Shown here: positions 42,932 through 52,187 of the stretch, piece after piece
Layout: every line of letters begins with the position of its first letter
Numbering within the stretch: position 1 is the stretch's first letter
Notes under the pieces: model-generated
What the model saw: only the letters and a program-made list of their open reading frames with translations
Databases searched by the model: none
Told to the model about the DNA's origin: nothing
Translations under genes and position numbers: made by a program
Origin: Nitrospira sp.
GTDB taxonomy: Bacteria; Nitrospirota; Nitrospiria; Nitrospirales; Nitrospiraceae
Assembly: GCA_029194535.1 (NCBI GenBank)
Contig: JARFXR010000001.1
Coordinates: 1,000,721 to 1,064,720 of the forward strand
Length of the DNA: 64,000 bases
Reading direction: 5' to 3'

Positions 42932-43918
42932 CTAGATCCGCATGGCTTCGGTCACGTCGTGCAGCGTGGCCTTGGCGACCTCGCCGGCTTTGCGGCTTCC
43001 CTCTGCCACGATCTCCTCGAGCCGTGATGGTTCTTTCGTCAGGGCGGCACGGGCTTCCCAGATGGGGATCATGCGTTCGACCAGCCGGTCGGCCACGAGT
43101 TTCTTGCAATCAATGCAGCCGATCGCAGCCGTCCGGCATTCCCGGTTGATCTGTTCGATGACCGGAAGGGGCGAAAAGATCTTGTGGAAGTCGTAGACCG
43201 GGCACACGTCGGGATTGCCCGGATCATGACGCCGGACACGGGCCGGGTCGGTCATCATCGTCTTCAATTTTTGCCGCACAACCGGTTCGGTGTCGGACAG
43301 ATTGATGGTGTTGCCGTAGCTCTTGCTCATCTTTCGGCCGTCGGTGCCCAGCACTTTGGGAAACTTCGTCAGATGCTCCATCGGCTCCGGGAACACCGGA
43401 CGGTAGAGACTGTTGAATCGCCTGGCCAACTCGCGCGTCAGCTCCAGATGGGGAAGCTGATCCTTGCCGACCGGCACGAAGTCCGGTTTGTACAACAAGA
43501 TATCGGCAGCCTGAAGTACCGGATAGCCGAGAAATCCGTAGGTGCTGAGATCCTTCTCCTTGATCTCTTCCTGCTTTTCCTTGTAGGTCGGATTCCGCTC
43601 GAGCCAGGACACTGGAATGATCATCGAGAGGAGGAGATGCAGCACGGCGTGCTCGGGTATCCGTGACTGGATGAAGACCGTAGAGCGAACCGGGTCGATC
43701 CCGGCCGCGAGCCAATCGATCAGCAGTTCACGCACGAATTCCCGGATTCGGCTGGTGTCTGCGTAGTTGGACGAGAGGGCGTGCCAGTCCGCGACGAAGA
43801 AATAACATTCGTGTTGGTCTTGCAAGGCTTTCCAGTTCTCCAGGGCGCCGAGGTAATTCCCCAGGTGCAGCAACCCGCTCGGCTGCATCCCGCTGAGCAC
43901 CCGTTTCCTACCGGTCAT
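42932..43918 (-). CDS. trpS: Tryptophanyl-tRNA synthetase
   Basis: 328 residues from the ATG at 43918 (MTGRKRVLSGMQPSGLLHLGNY). The class I signatures are PSGLLHLGN (HIGH-type) and KMSKSYGN (KMSKS); YPVLQAADILLYKPDFVPVGKDQ lies between. A longer reading frame upstream overlaps the M50 gene and is not real. It charges tRNA-Trp. The start overlaps the M50 stop by four bases (ATGA), so the two are translationally coupled. Confidence 0.96.
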   Translation of the reverse strand: MTGRKRVLSGMQPSGLLHLGNYLGALENWKALQDQHECYFFVADWHALSSNYADTSRIREFVRELLIDWLAAGIDPVRSTVFIQSRIPEHAVLHLLLSMIIPVSWLERNPTYKEKQEEIKEKDLSTYGFLGYPVLQAADILLYKPDFVPVGKDQLPHLELTRELARRFNSLYRPVFPEPMEHLTKFPKVLGTDGRKMSKSYGNTINLSDTEPVVRQKLKTMMTDPARVRRHDPGNPDVCPVYDFHKIFSPLPVIEQINRECRTAAIGCIDCKKLVADRLVERMIPIWEARAALTKEPSRLEEIVAEGSRKAGEVAKATLHDVTEAMRI

Positions 43919-44661
43919 TGAGCGGATCCTCCTGTGCTGAAGCCCAGGGCGGTTGAGAGCAACGTTCCTGAGAGGCCGGTTGCGAAGACGCTCGAAATCG
44001 TATGAATGATGCGCAGCTCCTTGTCGAAGACCAGCAGCCCGACCAGAATCAGCATGCCGTAGGGCTCCAGGCGGGCCAGCACCATGGCCGGTTGAGAGGG
44101 CAGCAGACTGACAAGGATGCGTCCCCCGTCGAGTGGGGGGATCGGAATCAAATTGAACAGGCCGAGGAATACGTTGATGAGCACCGAATAGAAGGCCATG
44201 ACCGCGATGGGCAGCAGGAACATCGCACTCAGAGACGCGTCCTGTTCGTCGGCACCGCTGGCCGCACCGCGGATCGAGAGATCGGGATCCATGGTCATGA
44301 TCGCGGCGAGGACCAGCGCGCTGACGACGGCCAGCGCGAGATTCATTCCTGGTCCGGCCGCCGCCACGAGGGCCATGTCGCGCCGTGGACGAGTCATGTT
44401 CCGCGGATCGATCGGGACGGGCTTGGCCCATCCGAGCAGGAAGCTGCCGGGCAACATCAGACAGAGCAACGGCATGAGGATCGTCCCGAAGGGATCGATG
44501 TGGGCCAGCGGATTCAGCGTAAGCCTCCCTTGGAGCTTGGCCGTCGGATCCCCGCATTTATCCGCCATCCATCCGTGGGCATACTCATGCAGGACCATGG
44601 CGAACAGCAAGGGGAGCCCCATGTACGAAATCTGATAAAGAATGTGGCCGATGCCGTTCAT
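43915..44661 (-). CDS. Site-2 protease family membrane metallopeptidase (M50)
   Basis: 248 residues with about six membrane segments. The zinc motif is H25-E-Y-A-H29, and the third ligand is in LFNLIPIPPLDGGRIL (Asp of LDGG). These match the compact M50B rhomboid-independent site-2 proteases that sit next to trpS and scpA in many bacteria. It cleaves membrane substrates; the targets are unknown. It overlaps trpS downstream. Confidence 0.92.
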   Translation of the reverse strand: MNGIGHILYQISYMGLPLLFAMVLHEYAHGWMADKCGDPTAKLQGRLTLNPLAHIDPFGTILMPLLCLMLPGSFLLGWAKPVPIDPRNMTRPRRDMALVAAAGPGMNLALAVVSALVLAAIMTMDPDLSIRGAASGADEQDASLSAMFLLPIAVMAFYSVLINVFLGLFNLIPIPPLDGGRILVSLLPSQPAMVLARLEPYGMLILVGLLVFDKELRIIHTISSVFATGLSGTLLSTALGFSTGGSAQ

Positions 44662-44692
44662 GTCGATGGTTCAGCCGTTACTGCACTCTATT

Positions 44693-46678
44693 CTAGTCCA
44701 CCTGAATAAAACGCCCGCGCTTCACTTGAATCAGAAAGAGCGGTCGATTGAGCGAGCCGTCGGCCAGAAAGGCAGCCGGCCCTCCCAGCGCGGGGAGGTC
44801 CGGCTGCGACACCAGAAAATCCCTCACCCCTTCGCCGGAGGCGGCGCCTTTTCTGACCGCCTCGAGTACGAACCGGGCTGCATCGTATCCTTGCATGGCG
44901 AAGAGAGTCGGGCTCGTCTGAAACCGCTTCCTGTAGTGCGAGACGAACACCTGAACGTTCGGATTGGGGCTGTCGACAAAAAAACCGTCCACAAACACGG
45001 ATCCGTCGATCGATTGATCGGCGGTCCGGGCGAAGTCCGGCACGTTCCACCCGTTGCTGCCGAGAAACGGGACCTTCATATCGTGAAAATTCAATTGTGC
45101 GGCGATGAGCCCCACGTCCGCAGCCCGTCCTGGAATATAGATGGCGTCGAACCCCGGTGTATAGAGCACTTTCTTATCCATTTTCGTGGACTTACCGCCG
45201 AGTTTTGCCTGGTCCACGGGAACTGAGAGGCCGTATTTCTTGAGGTCCTCGGCCTTCATCCGTTTGAGCTGTTGGCCGAGGTCGCTCTCGCCCTCTTTGT
45301 ACGATTCGATGGCGATGATCTCGCCGTCGTGCGAGTGGATCTCCTGGGCGAACCAACGGGCCAGCTCACGCCCGTACGTCGTGTCCGGATGCAAGATACA
45401 GAAACGGCGGAATCCCTGCTCCCCCACCGCGTAGGCGGCGATGCGCTTGGCCTGTAGCTGGTACGTGAGGGCCGTGCTAAACGTATAGCTGCCGAGGCGC
45501 CGGACATTCGGAAGCGTGGCCGTCGGGGTCAATAGGGGGATGTGCGCGCGTTCCGCCAACTCGGCCATGACTGGAAGATTTTTCGAGAGGAGCGGCCCGA
45601 TGATCGCGATCGGCCGGTCGCCCGCCAGTACCGAGCCGAGATCGTCGATGAATGATCCGCGTTCGGTCTCCGGATCTTTGACCAAGAGTCCCACCGACGG
45701 TCCCCCTCCACCCTCGCCGTTCAATGCTACCGCCAGTTCGATCCCGCTCAAGACCTCATTCGAGAACGGGGCCAGCTTGCCGGAAAGCGGGAGGACGGCG
45801 GCGATCAAGAACTGATTCGATTTCAGCTTGGTCTGTAACGAAGAGAGCTGGTCGGTGGCTTTCGCGCCATAGGGATGGGCGGGGAAATGGGCGAGGAACT
45901 GCTGGATTTGCCGGGCGGCCTGATGGTCCTCTCCACGGCTCAGATACAATTCGATCAGCCGAATCGAAGCCAGGTCTCCGGGAAAACTCTTCGGATAGGC
46001 TTCCCGGATCCGCTCGAGCGCCTTCTTGTCGAACGACTCGTTGATCACGGTGCGGATCTGGCCACGGATTTCTTCCGCCTGTTCGCTTGTGCTCAGCGCC
46101 ATCTCCTCCAGCCAGGCTTGGATGGCGCGGGAATACTCTTTCTTCTGGAGATACAGTTCTCCGCTGATGTGCACCGCTTCGCGTTTCGCGGTCTCGTCTT
46201 GCGACAGGGCGCGGATTCCCGTCAAAATCGGAAACGCAAGGTCGGGGTTGCCCATGGCCGCGTGGGTCCTGGCGAGCAGCAGCTTTCCTCGATCGCTCAC
46301 CTCGGAATTGGGAAATTCCGTCTGCAATTGCTGCAGGTACTTCAGGCTCTCGGCATATTGCTGTGAGCCGTACAATGCGGCGGCGAGCAAGAGATACGTG
46401 TCGTCGAGGAGATCCGGTTTGGGCCCGGTGGTGAGGAACCGCCGAAGCAGCGTGACCGCTTCCTCCGCCTGTCCTTGATCGATTAGTCGCTTGGCCTGAT
46501 TCAGGGTCGGGTGATTTGCCGGCGCATTCTTGCCGGGCTCGGTCTTCACGGATTCTGTCTTTCCTGATGGCGTCTTGCCGGATTGCGCAGGCAGGGCGGT
46601 TGTCGATACGCACACACTTGCCAGCAGCGCGGCGCAGCAGAACAGCCGTCGGGCTCCGCCGCCGAATGCGACGACCAT
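44693..46678 (-). CDS. LpoA-like protein: TPR region plus periplasmic-binding domain
   Basis: 661 residues from the ATG at 46678; an ATG at 46795 would only add a poor leader. A signal peptide (LFCCAALLASVCVSTTALPAQ) is followed by TPR-like helices (about 40-290; AEEAVTLLRRF, YAESLKYLQQLQTEFPNSEV), then a type I periplasmic binding fold (IAAVLPLSGKLAPFSNEVLSGIELA, AIIGPLLSKNLPVMAELAE, PGFDAIYIPGRAADVGLIAAQLN, GSNGWNVPDFAR). This is the LpoA architecture, which activates PBP1A from the outer membrane in proteobacteria. Activation of a penicillin-binding protein here is inference. It could alternatively be an amino-acid-type binding protein. Confidence 0.8.
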   Translation of the reverse strand: MVVAFGGGARRLFCCAALLASVCVSTTALPAQSGKTPSGKTESVKTEPGKNAPANHPTLNQAKRLIDQGQAEEAVTLLRRFLTTGPKPDLLDDTYLLLAAALYGSQQYAESLKYLQQLQTEFPNSEVSDRGKLLLARTHAAMGNPDLAFPILTGIRALSQDETAKREAVHISGELYLQKKEYSRAIQAWLEEMALSTSEQAEEIRGQIRTVINESFDKKALERIREAYPKSFPGDLASIRLIELYLSRGEDHQAARQIQQFLAHFPAHPYGAKATDQLSSLQTKLKSNQFLIAAVLPLSGKLAPFSNEVLSGIELAVALNGEGGGGPSVGLLVKDPETERGSFIDDLGSVLAGDRPIAIIGPLLSKNLPVMAELAERAHIPLLTPTATLPNVRRLGSYTFSTALTYQLQAKRIAAYAVGEQGFRRFCILHPDTTYGRELARWFAQEIHSHDGEIIAIESYKEGESDLGQQLKRMKAEDLKKYGLSVPVDQAKLGGKSTKMDKKVLYTPGFDAIYIPGRAADVGLIAAQLNFHDMKVPFLGSNGWNVPDFARTADQSIDGSVFVDGFFVDSPNPNVQVFVSHYRKRFQTSPTLFAMQGYDAARFVLEAVRKGAASGEGVRDFLVSQPDLPALGGPAAFLADGSLNRPLFLIQVKRGRFIQVD

Positions 46679-46862
46679 CTCGACGAGGGAACAGAACCAT
46701 GCGTGAAAAGGTCGGAGAGTCACGGTCAGTTGCGGAGTACAGGGATCTGATTCCGGTAAAAGCTGACTACTATCGGAAACCCTGTGGGGTGTCAAGGTTG
46801 TCCGCTGTCGGTCCCACTGTCAAAAGTTCCGATCATTGGCTATCATCAACGTCAACGTTATT

Positions 46863-47759
46863 ATGATGACCGATCCATTGGTCGAGCGATATCTGAATCA
46901 TCTTCGGATCGAGGGAGGATTGGCGCGCAATACGATCGACGCCTACCGGCGCGACCTGTCGAAATTTCAATTATACCTCGAACGTGAGGGCGTCCCGTCG
47001 TTGGAGCACGTGACTTCGGCGAGTCTGCGAAAGTTCCTGGCGGCGCTCCGGGCCGCCAAGCTCTCCTCTTCGTCGTCGGCGCGCTGTCTCTCGGCGGTGC
47101 GGGGGTGGTTTCGGTTTCTTCGAGTGGAACGACTGATCGAACATGATCCCGCCGCCGGCGTCGCGGTGGGTCGTCGCGGACTGCGCTTGCCGCGAACGCT
47201 CTCGCGCGACGAGGTGACGGTGCTGCTCGATTTGCCTCCGCAGCCCAGTCTCGAAGATGCGCGCGATCGAACGATGACGGAAATGCTGTATGCCACCGGA
47301 CTCCGTGTGACGGAACTGATGAAGATCGAAGCGGCGCAGGTCGATTTGGCGGTGGGGTGTCTGCGGGTGATGGGCAAAGGGTCGAAACAGCGGCTCGTGC
47401 CGATAGGAGAGACGGCGCGCCGGCTGCTGCAGCGGTATGTGGAGGATGTGCGCCCACGATTGCTCAACAGGCGCACGTCCCGTCACCTGTTCGTGTCGCG
47501 GCGCGGCGGGGCGATGACCCGGCAGGCGTTCTGGAAGATGCTGAAGCTCCGGGCGAGACGGGCGGGCATTTTCCATGCGGTCTCGCCGCATGTCCTCCGG
47601 CACTCCTTCGCCTCGCATTTGCTCGAAGGCGGCGCGGATCTGCGGGCCGTTCAGGCATTTCTCGGGCATGCGAATATCGCGACGACCCAGATCTACACGC
47701 ACGTGGAGCGGGAACGGCTCAAGGCCGTTCATACACGATACTTCCCGCGTCGGGGATGA
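46863..47759 (+). CDS. xerD: Tyrosine recombinase XerD
   Basis: 298 residues from the ATG at 46863. The core-binding domain starts DPLVERYLNHLRIEGGLARNTIDAYRRDL. The catalytic residues are complete: Arg in TGLRVTELMKIE, Lys in GKGSKQRLVPI, HVLRHSFASHLLEGG (HxxR), LGHANIATTQIYTHV (His, Tyr). It resolves chromosome dimers at dif with XerC and FtsK. It is not associated with the integron island 14 kb away. The ATG at 46836 adds residues not typical of XerD. Confidence 0.93.
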   Translation: MMTDPLVERYLNHLRIEGGLARNTIDAYRRDLSKFQLYLEREGVPSLEHVTSASLRKFLAALRAAKLSSSSSARCLSAVRGWFRFLRVERLIEHDPAAGVAVGRRGLRLPRTLSRDEVTVLLDLPPQPSLEDARDRTMTEMLYATGLRVTELMKIEAAQVDLAVGCLRVMGKGSKQRLVPIGETARRLLQRYVEDVRPRLLNRRTSRHLFVSRRGGAMTRQAFWKMLKLRARRAGIFHAVSPHVLRHSFASHLLEGGADLRAVQAFLGHANIATTQIYTHVERERLKAVHTRYFPRRG

Positions 47760-47855
47760 GGAGTCCGCACGACTTTCAAGAGATTTCTCGGAACGCGTGA
47801 TTTGGACGGCTCAGGGGCTGTCATAAGGAGACTGCAAGAAGAGTGCGCGATGTGG

Positions 47856-47884
47856 TTGACAAGAGTCAACGGACTTGGTAGCAT
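47856..47884 (+). promoter_or_regulatory. Sigma-70-type promoter of tRNA-Val
   Basis: TTGACA (47856-47861), a 17-base spacer and TAGCAT (47879-47884), with the tRNA beginning 22 bases later. Spacing and position fit a tRNA promoter. Confidence 0.65.
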
Positions 47885-47906
47885 CCGCCAGCTTGCTAGA
47901 AAAATC

Positions 47907-47982
47907 GGGCGGATAGCTCAGTTGGAAGAGCGCTGCCCTTACAAGGCAGAGGTCACAGGTTCGATCCCTGTTCCGCCTACCA
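47907..47982 (+). tRNA. tRNA-Val (anticodon TAC)
   Basis: 76 bases including an encoded CCA. The acceptor stem GGGCGGA pairs with TCCGCCT (one G-T pair), the D arm is GCTCAGTTGGAAGAGC, the anticodon stem-loop CTGCCCTTACAAGGCAG has TAC, and the T arm is CACAGGTTCGATCCCTG. All conserved positions are present. Confidence 0.95.
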
Positions 47983-48105
47983 GTATTGAGGCGGTCGCGG
48001 GTGAGACATGAGACGAAAGATACAGGAACAATAAAAACTGTTGATCGGACCAACCGCTACAAATAGTCTTGTCAGTCAGATCTTCCGCAATCAGTAGAGT
48101 CACGT

Positions 48106-48183
48106 GGGGCCGTCGTTCAGCCTGGTTAGGACGCCAGATTGTCAATCTGGAGGTCGCGGGTTCAAATCCCGTCGGCCCCGCCA
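48106..48183 (+). tRNA. tRNA-Asp (anticodon GTC)
   Basis: 78 bases including an encoded CCA. The acceptor GGGGCCG pairs with CGGCCCC, the discriminator is G, the anticodon stem-loop is CCAGATTGTCAATCTGG (GTC), and the T arm GCGGGTTCAAATCCCGT. A possible own promoter is TTGATC-17-TAGTCT at 48041-48069. A T-run directly after CCA may serve as the terminator of a short tRNA transcript. Confidence 0.95.
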
Positions 48184-48348
48184 TTTTTTTGAGTCAGCCT
48201 GTGTGTGTTGAGGAGGGTGCACCTGCGACAGGTGATTCGTCGGGTTTGATCCGGTGCAATCCCTCCGGCCTCCGAGTGATCCCCGGCAACTGCTACAATC
48301 CGTGCGCGGGTCGATGAATAGGCCGCGGTTCAGGAAAGGTATAGGCAC

Positions 48349-49047
48349 ATGTTTCAAGCGGGATTGACAGGGTTAGTCGGCACGCTCGGGACAGTCTCCA
48401 AAGTCGTCCTGTTGCTGTTGTTCGTGTTTTCGGTCATCTCATGGGCCATCATCTTCGCGAAGTGGCGCGCGTTTCGTTCGGCGGACCGCGGAGACAAACA
48501 CTTCATGAATCTTCTGGCCAAGTCCCGTGACTTGAACGAACTCCACCGTCAGGTTCGCCATTTACCGGGCAGCCCTTCGGCGGCCGTTTTCGAAGGGGTG
48601 ATGGATCGCTTGGTCGGTGCTCGCGCGGACGGCCAAGACGGGTCCGCGCCCATCGACCGGCACCTGGTCGAACGTAGCGCGGCGCATCTGTCTCAAAGTC
48701 AACTCTCCAAGCTCGAATCGGCGCTGCCGTTTCTCGCGACTACGGGCAACATTACCCCGTTCGTGGGATTGCTGGGAACGGTCATGGGCATCATCGATGC
48801 CTTTCGTGAGATCGGATCGCAGGGAACTGCCAGCATTGCCGCGGTGGCGCCCGGGGTATCGGAAGCCCTCATCGCGACGGCGGCCGGACTGTTCACCGCG
48901 ATCCCCGCGGTCATCGCCTACAACTATTTCCTGACGCGTATTAGGCGCACGGCTTTTCGCCTCGACACCGTAACGATTGAGTTGTTGGGTGCCGTGCCGT
49001 CTCCCGCTCCGACGTCCACGCCGGTTCCCGTGGGGGCTCAGCGATGA
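48349..49047 (+). CDS. tolQ: TolQ, proton-channel subunit of the Tol-Pal system
   Basis: 232 residues with three membrane segments: one near the N terminus (VVLLLLFVFSVISWAIIFAKWRAF), then ATTGNITPFVGLLGTVMGIIDAF and ALIATAAGLFTAIPAVIAYNYF. The last two carry the Thr/Gly residues of the TolQ/ExbB proton path. With TolR it uses the proton motive force to drive TolA during outer-membrane constriction. It opens the tol operon, overlapping tolR by four bases. Confidence 0.93.
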   Translation: MFQAGLTGLVGTLGTVSKVVLLLLFVFSVISWAIIFAKWRAFRSADRGDKHFMNLLAKSRDLNELHRQVRHLPGSPSAAVFEGVMDRLVGARADGQDGSAPIDRHLVERSAAHLSQSQLSKLESALPFLATTGNITPFVGLLGTVMGIIDAFREIGSQGTASIAAVAPGVSEALIATAAGLFTAIPAVIAYNYFLTRIRRTAFRLDTVTIELLGAVPSPAPTSTPVPVGAQR

Positions 49048-49496
49048 TGTTTGAATCACGACAGCGGCGCTTCATGGCGGAGATCAACGTGATTCCGCTG
49101 GTCGACGTCGTGTTGGTCTTGCTCGTGATTTTCATGGTCACCGCTCCGATGCTGTATCGCGGCATGGACATCAAGTTGCCCACTTCCGCCACGAACAGCA
49201 TCAAGCCCGAGATGCGCAAGGTCCTGACCATCGAAAAAGACCAGCGGCTCTATCTCGACAAGGACGCGGTGGGGGTGGCGCAGTTGGAGCAAAAGCTAAA
49301 ATTATTGAAACAGGATCACCCCGACGTATCATTGTATTTGCGGGCCGACCGTGACGTGCCGTATGGGGTAGTCGTGCAGGTCATGGACGGTGTGAAAAAG
49401 GCGGGCATCGAGAAGATCGGGATGGTCACGGATCCCACGGGCCCCGAGCACGTGAGTGATCCAATAGTTTCGGGACCATCAGCTCGCAAGAATTAG
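49044..49496 (+). CDS. tolR: TolR, inner-membrane component of the Tol-Pal system
   Basis: 150 residues. The single membrane helix (INVIPLVDVVLVLLVIFMVTAPML) contains D21, the essential proton-carrying Asp of TolR/ExbD. The periplasmic domain has VLTIEKDQRLYLDKDAV and DVSLYLRADRDVPYGVVVQVMDGVKKAG, the usual fold. It partners TolQ. Confidence 0.93.
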   Translation: MMFESRQRRFMAEINVIPLVDVVLVLLVIFMVTAPMLYRGMDIKLPTSATNSIKPEMRKVLTIEKDQRLYLDKDAVGVAQLEQKLKLLKQDHPDVSLYLRADRDVPYGVVVQVMDGVKKAGIEKIGMVTDPTGPEHVSDPIVSGPSARKN

Positions 49497-49516
49497 CCAG
49501 GAGTCCACCAGGTCGT

Positions 49517-50791
49517 ATGTCGGCTCAAACGCACGTCCACCCGCTCCAGTGGTTCGACGTCGAAGACCAGAGCAAGTTTTTCTCGAAGTTGAACCGAGCA
49601 CTGGTGGTCTCGTTCCTTTTGCATGTCGTCCTCTTCCTCGTGGTGGCGGGGCTCCGTCTTCCGCACCGCGGCGAGCGTCCCCTGGCGTCGCTGGAAGTGT
49701 CGCTTGTCGGTATGCCGACTCCGGTTCAGCGTGTGGAAACCCAAAGGCCCGTCGAACAGCCCAAAACACCCGTGCCGCGCCGCGCTTCACCTCAGCCGGT
49801 CAAACAGCCCGCACCAGCTCCCCCGGTAGAGCAGGCCCCGCCGAGTCCACCGGCCAAGCAGGCTACGCCGATTCCCGTGCCGGTCGCCCCGGTCCCTACA
49901 CCGACTCCTCCTGCTCCGGTCGCAGCCCCGGCTCGCCAAAGCATCGCCAAAGACATTCTTCGCGATCTTCAACTGGCGCCGGTTCCCACACCGGCTCCTT
50001 CTGCTCCGGTCGCAGCCCCGGCTCGCCAAAGCATCGCCAAAGACATTCTTCGCGATCTTCAAATGCCGTCGGTTCCCACACCGGCTCCTCCTGCTCCGGT
50101 CGCAGCCCCGGCTCGCCAAAGCATCGCCAAAGACATTCTTCGCGATCTTCAACTGCCGCCGGATGCCCCGAAACTCGGCGAATTGACTCCGGCCAAGACG
50201 GTCGGACAGCCTCAGCCCCACACCCAGGCTGCCAAGGTCAAGCTGCCGGACTTGCCCATACCCGATGCTGTACCCGATCACGTCGTGAAGACCCCACAGC
50301 AGGTATCGCAGACATCCTTGAGCGAGGCCCAGAACCGAGAGTTGGAAGAGGAGCTGAAGAAGGTTAAGCACTTTCAACCGGCCGCCAAGCTGGAGATTCC
50401 CAAGGAGGTTCCACCCAAGGCCGTACCTCCGCAACAGGAAGCCTCTGTGCCCGTGGTCAAGGTGGCACCGCAGACGATGCTGAAGGCCTTCGGGACCTCC
50501 GGCACGAATCCGTTCTGGGCGAGGGTGGAGGCCATCATCAAGAGCCACTGGGAGCCGCCTCCCATCGATGCCAGCGGCAGCACGTACAGTGTCGTGGTGA
50601 AGTTTCGCTTTTACCGCAACGGCACGGTCAAAGATATTGGGATCGGACACTCGTCGGGGAACGAATATTTCGATATCGCGGGTCGGCGCGCCGTACAGAA
50701 GCCCGGTACCTTCCCCCCGTTTCCGGCCGAGATGACTGAGGCCTATCAGGATGTCGAGATGGTTTTTCGCGTAGGAGAGGCATTGGGATGA
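49517..50791 (+). CDS. tolA: TolA-like / TonB-family energy transducer with Pro-rich repeats
   Basis: 424 residues. A single N-terminal membrane helix (ALVVSFLLHVVLFLVVAGLRLP) is followed by a long proline-rich periplasmic region with three 30-residue repeats (AAPARQSIAKDILRDLQ), then a coiled segment (EAQNRELEEELKKVKHFQPAAKLE), and a C-terminal TonB/TolA-type domain (NPFWARVEAIIKSHWEPPPI...FYRNGTVKDIGIGHSSGNEYFDIAGRRAV). E. coli TolA has an alanine/lysine helical stalk instead. Position between tolR and tolB makes TolA the safe assignment. It overlaps tolB by four bases. Confidence 0.88.
   Translation: MSAQTHVHPLQWFDVEDQSKFFSKLNRALVVSFLLHVVLFLVVAGLRLPHRGERPLASLEVSLVGMPTPVQRVETQRPVEQPKTPVPRRASPQPVKQPAPAPPVEQAPPSPPAKQATPIPVPVAPVPTPTPPAPVAAPARQSIAKDILRDLQLAPVPTPAPSAPVAAPARQSIAKDILRDLQMPSVPTPAPPAPVAAPARQSIAKDILRDLQLPPDAPKLGELTPAKTVGQPQPHTQAAKVKLPDLPIPDAVPDHVVKTPQQVSQTSLSEAQNRELEEELKKVKHFQPAAKLEIPKEVPPKAVPPQQEASVPVVKVAPQTMLKAFGTSGTNPFWARVEAIIKSHWEPPPIDASGSTYSVVVKFRFYRNGTVKDIGIGHSSGNEYFDIAGRRAVQKPGTFPPFPAEMTEAYQDVEMVFRVGEALG
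49891..50160 (+). repeat. Three tandem 90-bp repeats within tolA
   Basis: Near-identical units start at 49891, 49981 and 50071 with a 90-bp (30-codon) period, each containing CTCGCCAAAGCATCGCCAAA and encoding PAPVAAPARQSIAKDILRDL. Differences are a few bases per unit, so the expansion is recent. Copy number is likely to vary between strains. Confidence 0.95.
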
Positions 50792-52131
50792 TTGTCATGA
50801 AACTGGTCGGCACAGTCCTGGTCGCCCTGCTCTTGGCGGCGGGTGTCGTGGGGATTCTGGAGTCCGGGGCGGCCGATGTCTTCCTGGAAGCGACACGGCC
50901 CGACTTTCAGAAGATTTCGCTGGGCGTGGTCGGCATCCAGAACGGAGGCGGTCCCGAATGGCTCGGCGGCCGGCTGGAAGAGGTCTTGAAAAAGGATGTG
51001 AAGCGCTCGCTGATCTTCGAGTTGGTGGATCTCCCTAGTCTGGGGATCAAGGTTCGCGACGTCGGAAACGGTACGGGCAGCGGATCCGCGTCCATCTTCA
51101 AGCAGGCCGCCGAGAGCGGAGTGTCGGTGCTTGTTTGGGGGAAAGCAGGTTTGAAGGAAGGGGAGAAGGATGCGGACGTCACGATGGAGGGGTTTGTCTA
51201 CGACAGCGGCAGCGACGAAGTCGTGGGCGGAAAGCGCTATGCCGGCTCACCATCTGTGGTTCGATTGATGGCCCATCGATTTGCGGACGAACTAGTCTTT
51301 CGCTACACGGGGGAGCCGGGGATCGCCAGGACCAAGATCGCCTATGTGGCGGCGCAAGGAGCCGCTCGCGAGCTATACGTAATGGACTATGACGGCTACG
51401 ATGCGCGCCAATTGACGGCGGACGGGTTTCTCAACCTCATGCCGCGATGGTCGCCCGATCGCCGGTTCCTCGTCTTCACGGCCTATCGGGACCGTAACAC
51501 CCAGGACATCGACATGATTGAACTGGCGACCGGCAAGCGATGGACGATCTTCTCACAGGGAGGGCTGAATATTACCCCGGCTCTGTCGCCCGACGGGAAT
51601 TTTCTGGCGTTCGCCTCCAGCCATGAAGGCAATTCAGAAATCTATCGTTTGGACACCAGGACCAAAACCAACCAGCGTCTGACGGTGAATCCTTCGGGGG
51701 ATTTGTCTCCATCATGGTCTCCGACTGGTAGGGAACTTGCCTTTGTGTCCGATAGAGGGGGCGGACCGCAAGTCTTCCTAATGAGCGCCGACGGATCGAA
51801 TGTGCGTCGATTGACGTTCGAAGGGGATTACAATGCGGCTCCATCCTGGTCGCCGCGCGGGAACTGGATCGCCTACGTTTGTCGAACGCCTCGAAAGGAA
51901 TATAAGCTCTGCGTCATTACACCTGACGGGCAGAAGCGTATGCAATTGACTACAGGTCCTGGGGTGGACGATTCCCCTTCCTGGTCTCCAGACGGCCGGC
52001 ACTTGGTCTTCAGCTCCGCGGCTGACGGGAAGAGCCATGTCTACATGATCGATTCGGATGGTAAGAACATGGAGCGCCTGACATTTGAAGGAACGCATAA
52101 CAGCGCTCCGTCTTGGTCGCCTGCGTCCTGA
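50788..52131 (+). CDS. tolB: TolB, periplasmic beta-propeller of the Tol-Pal system
   Basis: 447 residues with an N-terminal signal sequence (LVALLLAAGVVGILESGAAD). The N-terminal domain is followed by a six-bladed propeller with repeating motifs such as LMPRWSPDRRFLVFTAYRD, ITPALSPDGNFLAFASSHE, LSPSWSPTGRELAFVSDRG and DSPSWSPDGRHLVFSSAAD. TolB binds Pal. Its ATG overlaps the tolA stop (ATGA). Confidence 0.93.
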   Translation: MIVMKLVGTVLVALLLAAGVVGILESGAADVFLEATRPDFQKISLGVVGIQNGGGPEWLGGRLEEVLKKDVKRSLIFELVDLPSLGIKVRDVGNGTGSGSASIFKQAAESGVSVLVWGKAGLKEGEKDADVTMEGFVYDSGSDEVVGGKRYAGSPSVVRLMAHRFADELVFRYTGEPGIARTKIAYVAAQGAARELYVMDYDGYDARQLTADGFLNLMPRWSPDRRFLVFTAYRDRNTQDIDMIELATGKRWTIFSQGGLNITPALSPDGNFLAFASSHEGNSEIYRLDTRTKTNQRLTVNPSGDLSPSWSPTGRELAFVSDRGGGPQVFLMSADGSNVRRLTFEGDYNAAPSWSPRGNWIAYVCRTPRKEYKLCVITPDGQKRMQLTTGPGVDDSPSWSPDGRHLVFSSAADGKSHVYMIDSDGKNMERLTFEGTHNSAPSWSPAS

Positions 52132-52187
52132 GGTTGTCGGGAACTTCGACTGCTTGAACACCAACTTTCAAAGAGGAGACTGCACCC

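Noticed and set aside
42932-44557. A long trpS reading frame starting at 44557
   Set aside because: The extra 213 residues overlap the M50 protease gene, look like shadow translation (Arg/Ser-rich) and lie before the class I synthetase start MTGRKRVLSGMQPSG at 43918.
46863-47759. The XerD gene as integrase of the island
   Set aside because: It lies 14 kb from the island, has the housekeeping XerD motifs and lacks the IntI-specific insertion.
49549-50367. A second frame of 272 codons within tolA
   Set aside because: It is kept open by the 90-bp repeats and GC-rich codons, reads as Ser/Arg-rich filler, and overlaps tolA completely.
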